From Bacteroidales bacterium (lineage in GTDB: Bacteria; Bacteroidota; Bacteroidia; Bacteroidales; UBA3824), in the NCBI GenBank assembly GCA_017543645.1, contig JAFYFR010000149.1, positions 1 through 11,464 of the forward strand: 11,464 nucleotides of DNA, read 5' to 3'. This document shows, piece by piece, positions 1 through 6,201 of the stretch. The notes beneath the pieces are model-generated. The model made no database searches, was not told the origin of the DNA, and saw only the letters and a list, made by a program, of their open reading frames with translations. Within the stretch, counting starts at the first letter, position 1. Each line of letters begins with the position of its first letter. The position numbers and the translations under genes are program-made.

Positions 1-613
1 ATTTAAAATAACTGTTAACAATATAATTCCTGCATGTGTATATTTTGCTGTCCGCCAGAGTTTTAAAGCGGATTGGCATAATGACCGCGACCAATTTCTT
101 TCGCCCAAACAAAAATGGGAAAATGACGTGAAATTTATTTCCGATTGCTTGATTTTCAGTATTTTTCATGGTCAGAACAGAATTTCGTCACAAAACGGCA
201 CCAACCATTGGATTCCGTTCACCGAAAGCGAGGTGGATGCTCGTGAGATGTTTGACAGCCATTTTATGTCGGATTTTTTGAAGGGCAAAATCAAACCTTC
301 CGCCAACAACGGGACATTGTTTGAGTCTGGTCAAAGCGAAATACACGAATTGGTATTTACTCCCGAATCCACAGCCGTCCTCGATGCCGGGCGCGAACTT
401 TGGAGGTATTACCACACGATGGAGGCGGCAAAAACCAATGCAAGCCTTTACGACATAAAGGATTTTTTCCAAGGGCGCGACAAGAGCGGCAAAATGAACG
501 CCTCATCCGATGACAAGCATTACACCGAACTCATGGACAACTTGAAATCCGCCCTTTGGCAATTAGGCGAGTGCATCAAGCCCAAAGTATACGAATATGG
601 GTTTTTGATATAA
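1..613 (+). CDS. C-terminal part of a probable DNA methyltransferase / restriction-modification protein (5' truncated)
   Basis: The frame is open from base 2 to the TAA at 611-613, giving about 203 C-terminal residues with no start in the window. A GTG at 128 begins a shorter frame but lies mid-domain and is unlikely to be the start. From memory, segments such as ACVYFAVRQSFKADW, NDRDQFLSP, GQNRIS, GTNHWIPFTESEV, LDAGRELWRYYH, ASLYDIKDFFQGR and the end PKVYEYGF resemble the C-terminal region of large Bacteroidota N-6 adenine methylase proteins (Eco57I-like or type I/IIG-like). The catalytic motifs (FxGxG, NPPY) would lie upstream and are not visible, so neither activity nor type can be judged. 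It faces an RloA/RloB-like operon tail to tail, which fits a defence cluster. The assignment rests on recalled family resemblance, not on a visible active site. Confidence 0.55.
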   Translation, partial: FKITVNNIIPACVYFAVRQSFKADWHNDRDQFLSPKQKWENDVKFISDCLIFSIFHGQNRISSQNGTNHWIPFTESEVDAREMFDSHFMSDFLKGKIKPSANNGTLFESGQSEIHELVFTPESTAVLDAGRELWRYYHTMEAAKTNASLYDIKDFFQGRDKSGKMNASSDDKHYTELMDNLKSALWQLGECIKPKVYEYGFLI

Positions 614-620
614 GGGGAGG

Positions 621-1325
621 TTAGTTTAAATCGAATAGTTTATACATATCGGAATAGGATACGGTGCAACCGGTGGGGGCTTTAACTTTGTCCATACGGT
701 TATTTGATGTTGTCCGGGCAATTATCTTTGCAAAATTTATTGCTTTTGTTAAATTTACAAAACTATTTCCGCATAAAACATTAAACCAATTGACCTGAGC
801 TAAAAAAGTGTCAGATTTCAACTCCTGTTCTGATTTATTTTCAAATGGCTTGAATTTTGTCAATTCACCCAACAATTCCGTCTTAGAAAAAAATTTTGAA
901 ATGGGTTTGCTCATAAAATGCAACAAAAACCAATATTCTACCGACGGCATATTATTGAATATGTTTACAACTTTGTATTTTTCGACAAACTTTTGATAAT
1001 TAACAAACTCTGCCTGACTATTGTGAAACCTGTCAACATCAAAGATACATATAATTTTTGAGCGAGGTATGGCAGATTGCTTGTCTATTTCTTCGGCAAT
1101 TTTAGTCAAATAATCTCCACCGTTAACAGATATAGGATCTGGGAAGGTGAATTTCAACCTATCCGCGTTTCGTAAATGAATTAAGTACCATTTTTCGGTT
1201 TGCCCTTCGGTAATAATATAATAATGAGGCAACTTTTGTTGTTTAGTGGCGTTGGCACTGTTGCGAATATCTTCAAGAATATCTCTGAATGTATGTTGCC
1301 TGACGATATTAGATTTTCTCCCCAT
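621..1325 (-). CDS. rloB: RloB-like putative Toprim-type nuclease of a defence module
   Basis: This is a 234-residue protein of the RloB family, the putative nuclease effector in two-gene RloA/RloB and AbiL-type anti-phage modules. The start chosen is ATG at 1325-1323 (MGRKSNIVRQ). The frame runs further upstream to 1472, but that extension lies wholly inside the end of the ATPase gene. Visible motifs are ITEGQTEKWY (residues 38-47, acidic E40 and E44), FDVDRF (95-100, D96 and D98) and PSVEYWFLLHF (127-137, E130). These resemble the acidic E / DxD / E arrangement of Toprim-fold nucleases and the conserved P-x-x-E-x-W-F-L-L-H-F block of RloB. No signal peptide or membrane segment is seen, so it should be cytosolic. 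It begins 4 bp after the ATPase stop, so the two are almost certainly co-transcribed. Nuclease activity and target are inferred. DUF4435 (AriB of PARIS) is a related but different family. Confidence 0.8.
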   Translation of the reverse strand: MGRKSNIVRQHTFRDILEDIRNSANATKQQKLPHYYIITEGQTEKWYLIHLRNADRLKFTFPDPISVNGGDYLTKIAEEIDKQSAIPRSKIICIFDVDRFHNSQAEFVNYQKFVEKYKVVNIFNNMPSVEYWFLLHFMSKPISKFFSKTELLGELTKFKPFENKSEQELKSDTFLAQVNWFNVLCGNSFVNLTKAINFAKIIARTTSNNRMDKVKAPTGCTVSYSDMYKLFDLN

Positions 1326-1329
1326 ATTA

Positions 1330-2523
1330 TTAGTATGATATATCGGCAACTGCGCCAAAACGTCCTTCGCGATAGCCTTTGTAAATTGTAAAATCTTTGT
1401 TGTACTTGTCCAAGTCGTCGAAATCGGTGATTGAATATAATTCGGATAATCCATCGTCGTGTTTTTCAACAAAATGAATCGAATCTAAACGTATCATGTT
1501 ATTAACCGTCTCCATCAATCCCGAATAATGAGTTGTAAGAATCAACTGCGAATGATTATTCTTGGCAGTTAAGAAGTCATAGACAAACTTTTCAAACAAA
1601 TCGGGATGGATAGCGTTTTCTAACTCGTCAGCAATCAAAAAAGATTGTTTTTCAAGCAATTGATGCAAGATTACATCCAAACCAATGTACCGATGGGTTC
1701 CATTAGACTGCAAAAAGCCGGGCATAATGTAGGTTTTAGCCTCACCGTTATTTATCTTTATGTAATAATTGTCTTTGATTTCTCCATTTTCTACTGTAAA
1801 AGAAAAATCGTTAATATTGAAATCCGCCTGGCGCAAATCGGATAAAACGGTTTGTTTCAAATTAGCATTTGCGGATTCTTTTAAAACATTTGCGGCATAC
1901 AAATATACATCTTTATTAGTAGTAATATTCGGCATAAAGTTACCAAAATAATCCACAACCATCTGTAATTCAGGAATAGTAACATTTACTCTCCTATATG
2001 CGGCAAATACCGACATATTAGGAAGGCAATTGATTTCAATAGTCTCTTTTGCAATTTGGCTCAACTCAACATTAAACCTTATTTTAGAATTATTATTATC
2101 TAAAACCCGCTCAAAAACTTCTTTTTCAGAGTTACCTAAGGTTAATTTTTCAGCGACAACCTTCTCTGTGTTAACAACCAAATAATAATGGAATCTTTTG
2201 TCGTTGACATAGAAGACTGTATCAAATTCCGAATTTTCATTACGGGTATTGTCGTCAAGTAAAAAGGGAATAACTCCCGTTTTTTCGTCCTTACTGTTAA
2301 CAACACGGAACAAAAATTCTGTAATAAAATAAACCGCCTTTAAAAAATTGGACTTTCCCGATGCGTTTGCTCCAAATAATGCAGCAAACCGTAGAAGTCT
2401 TACACCTTTGGCAACTTCCACCACCTGTGTTTCCTCCCTGAAATTACTCGGGTCGGCGACGAAACTGAATGTCATCTTGTCCTTGAACGACAAGAAATTT
2501 TTTATGCTTATTTCCTGAATCAT
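1330..2523 (-). CDS. rloA: AAA/ABC-type ATPase of a defence module (RloA-like, AbiLi-like)
   Basis: This 397-residue ATPase of the AAA_15/AAA_21 (COG1106, RloA) type is expected to partner the adjacent RloB-like protein. The N-terminus IKNFLSFKDK is the usual SMC/RecF-like opening. Walker A is GANASGKS (residues 51-58), Walker B is LIADELENAIHP with D299/E300, and a switch histidine sits in LILTTHYSG (H332). These are ABC-ATPase hallmarks, and there is no transmembrane segment. Three starts are possible: TTG 2589, ATG 2562 and ATG 2523. A Bacteroides-type -7 box (2568-2575) puts transcription start at or just before 2562, which leaves no leader for the first two. ATG 2523 also begins directly at the conserved fold, so it was chosen; it gives a leader of about 40 nt. 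Systems of this kind are thought to sense phage and license the nuclease partner. The trigger here cannot be read from the sequence. Confidence 0.85.
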   Translation of the reverse strand: MIQEISIKNFLSFKDKMTFSFVADPSNFREETQVVEVAKGVRLLRFAALFGANASGKSNFLKAVYFITEFLFRVVNSKDEKTGVIPFLLDDNTRNENSEFDTVFYVNDKRFHYYLVVNTEKVVAEKLTLGNSEKEVFERVLDNNNSKIRFNVELSQIAKETIEINCLPNMSVFAAYRRVNVTIPELQMVVDYFGNFMPNITTNKDVYLYAANVLKESANANLKQTVLSDLRQADFNINDFSFTVENGEIKDNYYIKINNGEAKTYIMPGFLQSNGTHRYIGLDVILHQLLEKQSFLIADELENAIHPDLFEKFVYDFLTAKNNHSQLILTTHYSGLMETVNNMIRLDSIHFVEKHDDGLSELYSITDFDDLDKYNKDFTIYKGYREGRFGAVADISY

Positions 2524-2567
2524 AGTTTTAACGTTCCACTCTGCGTTGGTAGTGGTAGCCATTGGTG

Positions 2568-2597
2568 CAAAATTAAAACAATAATACAATATCCAAA
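2568..2597 (-). promoter_or_regulatory. Bacteroides-type promoter of the rloA-rloB operon
   Basis: On the minus strand, TAATTTTG (2575-2568) matches the -7 consensus TAnnTTTG, and TTTG (2597-2594) lies 18 nt upstream as a -33 element. Predicted transcription start is about 2562-2565. This position is the main argument for taking ATG 2523 as the start of the ATPase gene. Confidence 0.55.
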
Positions 2598-2661
2598 AAT
2601 AATTTTTTGCTTTCTTTTTAAATTATACGTTATAACCTAACTCCCCCCTCAAAAAAATTTT
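2598..2661. promoter_or_regulatory. Spacer between two divergent promoters, with a short inverted repeat and an A7T7 tract
   Basis: The AT-rich stretch between the rloA promoter and the DUF2723 promoter holds a perfect inverted repeat TTATA-CGT-TATAA (2623-2635). A homopolymer tract of seven A then seven T (2651-2664) runs up to the -33 region of the rightward promoter, where it may act like an UP element. Both could arise by chance in such AT-rich DNA, and no regulator is identified. Confidence 0.3.
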
Positions 2662-2692
2662 TTTCGTTTATTAAATAATAGTATTACCTTTG
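2662..2692 (+). promoter_or_regulatory. Bacteroides-type promoter of the DUF2723 gene
   Basis: TACCTTTG at 2685-2692 is a perfect TAnnTTTG -7 box. The -33 region, near TTTTCG at 2661-2666, is degenerate. Transcription should start near 2697-2700, about 10 nt before ATG 2708. A TTG-initiated frame from 2690 lies inside the -7 box and is therefore not the start. Confidence 0.6.
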
Positions 2693-2707
2693 CGGCATAT
2701 TAGCAAA

Positions 2708-5700
2708 ATGATGAAAAATTTTAAATTCTATAACCGGATTGCAGGTTGGGGCGCGTTTTTTATTGCTGCGCTTACGTATCTGCTTACGATTGAGCCGACT
2801 GCAAGTTTTTGGGACTGCGGCGAATTTATTGCAACTGCTGTTAAGTTAGAGGTTGGTCACCCCCCGGGAGCACCTCTGTGGATGATTATAGGCCGCGTGG
2901 CAGCTCAGTTTGCCCTCGGCGACGTTACCAAAATGGCTATGATGGTGAATGCGGCTGCGGCTCTGGCAAGCGCGTTTACAGTGCTGTTTTTGTTTTGGAG
3001 CATCACCCACATTGCCCGAAAACTTGTTAATAATATATATTATAAAGGTGAGGACGAAAAATCTATCTCCTACACAATGCCCGAAACTATTGTGATTTTG
3101 GCAAGCGGCATGGTGGGCGCGCTCATCTACTGCTTTTGCGATACGGCATGGTTTTCGGCTGTGGAGGGCGAGGTTTACAGTATGTCGAGCCTGTTTACGG
3201 CGGTGGTATTCTGGTGCATACTCAAATGGGAGGAGTGCGCCGACGAAAAATACGCAAACCGCTGGATTATACTCATTTGCTACCTTATGGGATTGTCGAT
3301 TGGCGTGCACTTGCTCAACCTCTTGGTGATTCCCGCAATTGTGTTTGTATATTATTACAAAAAATATCCCACCACACGCATCAGAACCATCTATGCCTTA
3401 GGCATCTCGATGCTGCTCTTAGTGTCGATACTCTACGGCATAATTCCGCAGACGGTGAAACTCTCGGCGTATTTCGACCTGTGGTTCGTCAACCTCTTAG
3501 GTATGAGCTATCTATCTGGCACGGTGTTTTTTGTAATATTATTGTTTGCCGGACTGTGCGTGCTCATTTGGTGGAGCCAGAAACACAAGAAGGTACTCCT
3601 CAACACCATAGCTCTCGGCGTTACGGTAATGTTCATAGGCTACGGCACTTTTGCAATGACGGTTATCCGCTCGTGCGCCAACCCTCCCATCAATGAGAAC
3701 TCGCCCGACAATGGATTCAACCTCCTGAGCTACCTCAACCGCGAGCAGTACGGCGACTGCCCCCTAATTTACGGCAACTACTACAACGCCAGCGTTATAG
3801 ATCAGGTGCAGGAGTTCACCTACATTCCGCAAGACGGCAGATACGTAAGCGTGGCCAAAACCAACCCGACCTACATCTACGACAAAGAGCACTGCGGACT
3901 GTTCCCGCGCATGTACAGCCAGAACCAGAGCCACATCGCGGGCTACAAGAGCTGGGCAAATATCGACAGCAGCGACCCTGACGCGCGCCCCTCATTTGCC
4001 GACAACCTCGCATTCTTCTTCAAGTACCAGCTGGGACACATGTATTTCCGCTATTTCATGTGGAATTTCGCCGGACGGCAGAACGACATACAAAGCCACG
4101 GAAGCTATCTCAACGGCAACTGGATCACTGGTTTCGACTTTATCGACAGCGCACGCCTCGGCACCCAGGACAACCTGCCCGACCGCATTAAAAACAACAA
4201 GGCGCGCAACGTTTATTACCTCCTGCCGCTCCTGCTCGGCCTGTTAGGAATATTCGTAGGCATCAACCACGACCAGAAAAACTGCTTTGTGATATTCCTG
4301 TTCTTCCTGCTAACGGGCGTGGCGATAGTAGTGTACCTCAACCAGACGCCCTACCAGCCGCGCGAAAGAGACTACGCCTACGCGGGCTCGTTCTACGCGT
4401 TTGCCATCTGGTGCGGACTTGGTGTGGCAGGCATCTACGCATGGCTAAGGCGCAAAGCCAAAAACATAGAACCCATGGCGGCCGCAGCAGCGGTGTCGGC
4501 AGTGTGCATGATTGTTCCCATTCAGATGGCTTATCAGAACTGGGACGACCACGACCGCTCTAACCGCTACACCTGCCGCGACTTCGCATCCGACTACCTC
4601 GAATCGTGCGCCCCCAACGCCATATTATTCACCTTTGGCGACAACGACACATTCCCTCTCTGGTACGCCCAGGAGGTGGAGGGAATACGTACTGATGTGA
4701 GGGTGGTTAACCTAAGTCTCGCAGGCACCGACTGGTATCTGAAACAGACCATGGAGAAAAAATACGACTCCGACCCGGTGAACTTCTTTATCAAAGCCGA
4801 ACAATACGCCGTTAACAAGCGCAACGTGGCGCTCGTATACGACAAGAATCCGTTAGAATACATCAACGAGAAGATAGCCGCCAACCCCGCAGAGGTGCAA
4901 AACATCTACAAACCTTTGTACGAGGAGTTTGTAAGGGTGGTAGGCAACAGCAAGTTCCCTCAGCTCTACGCCAAAGACTACGAGCTGATTACGCAGTCGA
5001 GCAGCAGCGTAGGCCCATTGAAAATAATATCACTGATACAGACCCTGTCGAAGAGTCCCACGATGGAAACCATATTCGGCTCCAACACCGAAGGCATCAG
5101 AAACCTAAACGTGCTGGCAACCGACATGCTTGCCAGACTCACCGCCCTGCCTGCCGACATCCAGGATGTGGCAAGACTCCTTGCCTCTGACAAGCCCGAA
5201 GACCTGATAGAGCTTCAGTCGGGCGAAAAGGTCAACTACATAGGCACACGCAAAATTGCTATCCCTGTCAACAAAGCCAACTGCCTTGCCAACGGAACCC
5301 TCGACGCCAAGAACCAGAGCCGCGCCGACAACAAGATTGTAATGAACATATCCAAGTCGTACTTCCTCAAAAACGAAATAGCCGTCCTCGACATCATAGC
5401 CGCCAACGACTGGAAACGCCCCATCTACTTTGCAACAAGCGGCGGCATCTCAGACTATCTCGGACTCGAGAAGTTTTTCCGTCTCGAAGGATTCGCCTAC
5501 AGGCTCGTGCCTTTCGAAGTTAAACCCGAGGACGACCAAGTGCTGGGCGAAATCGACGGCGACATAATGTACAACAACGTGATGAACAAATTCCGCTGGG
5601 GCAACTTGGGCAGCGACGATGTTACCATAGAGGAGAACAACCGCCGCCAGATCAACATCATAGGCATCAGGGAAATGTTCTCGCGGCTCGCCATGCAGCT

Positions 5701-6055
5701 TGTAAAAGAGGGCAAGACCGACAAAGCTCAGGAAGTTATCAAAAAATGCCTGGAGATTACTCCGCCCGACCAAGTATACTACGACCAGACCATGCTGCCG
5801 CTCGTACAGGCCATGTACGCGGCAGACATGAAAGACCTGGCGGTGGAAATATCCAAAAAAGTAGCTGACGAATATGACGGTTTGCTACAATACTATCTCG
5901 CGCTCAAAAACGACAACATCACCGAAAGCCGCGAGTCGAATTTAGGCGTAGGTATCATCGGACAGCTGGCGCAATACGCCGCCCTCAACCAGCAGGACGA
6001 CTTAGCCGAAAAAATCTGGACGCTGTACGAGAAATACCAACCGCTGTTTAAATAA
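2708..6055 (+). CDS. DUF2723 / GT117-type polytopic membrane glycosyltransferase (probable protein O-mannosyltransferase)
   Basis: This 1115-residue inner-membrane protein belongs to the Bacteroidota-typical DUF2723 family, currently annotated as GT117 / protein O-mannosyltransferase-like, a lipid-linked-sugar GT-C fold. About a dozen hydrophobic segments occupy residues ~10-320 and ~515-610. Just after the first one come EPTASFWDCGEFI (W35, D36, E39) and GHPPGAPLW (50-58), the acidic loop expected for the GT-C active site. Later family marks are PRERDYAY (551-558), NWDDHDRSNR (611-620) and FTFGDNDTFPLWYAQ (GDND at 644-647), followed by a large soluble domain. The C-terminus (~990-1080) is helical with TPR-like repeats (LVKEGKTDKAQEVIKKC). 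ATG 2708 is used because the promoter -7 box ends at 2692; ATG 2711 is equally possible. It is monocistronic, ending at the terminator at 6109-6143. The family call is secure, while donor, acceptor and reaction are inferred from the family. Codon use shifts from T-ending to C-ending codons after the first ~700 bp. Confidence 0.9.
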   Translation: MMKNFKFYNRIAGWGAFFIAALTYLLTIEPTASFWDCGEFIATAVKLEVGHPPGAPLWMIIGRVAAQFALGDVTKMAMMVNAAAALASAFTVLFLFWSITHIARKLVNNIYYKGEDEKSISYTMPETIVILASGMVGALIYCFCDTAWFSAVEGEVYSMSSLFTAVVFWCILKWEECADEKYANRWIILICYLMGLSIGVHLLNLLVIPAIVFVYYYKKYPTTRIRTIYALGISMLLLVSILYGIIPQTVKLSAYFDLWFVNLLGMSYLSGTVFFVILLFAGLCVLIWWSQKHKKVLLNTIALGVTVMFIGYGTFAMTVIRSCANPPINENSPDNGFNLLSYLNREQYGDCPLIYGNYYNASVIDQVQEFTYIPQDGRYVSVAKTNPTYIYDKEHCGLFPRMYSQNQSHIAGYKSWANIDSSDPDARPSFADNLAFFFKYQLGHMYFRYFMWNFAGRQNDIQSHGSYLNGNWITGFDFIDSARLGTQDNLPDRIKNNKARNVYYLLPLLLGLLGIFVGINHDQKNCFVIFLFFLLTGVAIVVYLNQTPYQPRERDYAYAGSFYAFAIWCGLGVAGIYAWLRRKAKNIEPMAAAAAVSAVCMIVPIQMAYQNWDDHDRSNRYTCRDFASDYLESCAPNAILFTFGDNDTFPLWYAQEVEGIRTDVRVVNLSLAGTDWYLKQTMEKKYDSDPVNFFIKAEQYAVNKRNVALVYDKNPLEYINEKIAANPAEVQNIYKPLYEEFVRVVGNSKFPQLYAKDYELITQSSSSVGPLKIISLIQTLSKSPTMETIFGSNTEGIRNLNVLATDMLARLTALPADIQDVARLLASDKPEDLIELQSGEKVNYIGTRKIAIPVNKANCLANGTLDAKNQSRADNKIVMNISKSYFLKNEIAVLDIIAANDWKRPIYFATSGGISDYLGLEKFFRLEGFAYRLVPFEVKPEDDQVLGEIDGDIMYNNVMNKFRWGNLGSDDVTIEENNRRQINIIGIREMFSRLAMQLVKEGKTDKAQEVIKKCLEITPPDQVYYDQTMLPLVQAMYAADMKDLAVEISKKVADEYDGLLQYYLALKNDNITESRESNLGVGIIGQLAQYAALNQQDDLAEKIWTLYEKYQPLFK

Positions 6056-6108
6056 TAGTTTCCAATTCTTTTAGTTTTCATAATTTTTAATGTTTTTTTT
6101 TTACTCCC

Positions 6109-6143
6109 CGGCGGGACGACGTGAGTCGCCCCGCCGATTTTTT
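6109..6143 (+). terminator. Intrinsic terminator of the DUF2723 gene
   Basis: CGGCGGG (6109-6115) pairs with CCCGCCG (6130-6136). Inside, after one A/C mismatch, CGAC (6117-6120) pairs with GTCG (6125-6128) around a GTGA loop. The stem is followed by A and six T (6137-6143). On the opposite strand the hairpin is not followed by T, so it should end plus-strand transcripts only. Confidence 0.88.
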
Positions 6144-6201
6144 GTCAAATGAAAGACGAGCGCGTCCTAATTAAGGTAAGTTTTCTTTTCCATAGTTGCT
6201 G

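Noticed and set aside
1326..1472. N-terminal extension of the rloB frame up to 1472
   Set aside because: It lies entirely within the end of the ATPase gene in another frame, while the ATG at 1325 follows the ATPase stop by 4 bp and opens a sequence that fits the family.
2846..3310. 154-codon open frame on the minus strand
   Set aside because: It is a shadow of the DUF2723 reading frame, with His/Arg/Cys-rich composition typical of antisense translation.
3136..3696. 186-codon open frame on the plus strand inside the DUF2723 gene
   Set aside because: It is out of frame within a strongly supported membrane-protein gene and has no protein-like features.
6109..6136. GC-rich hairpin as a terminator for the minus-strand deacetylase gene as well
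   Set aside because: On the minus strand the hairpin is followed by an A-rich stretch and no T tract, so it supports termination only in the plus direction.
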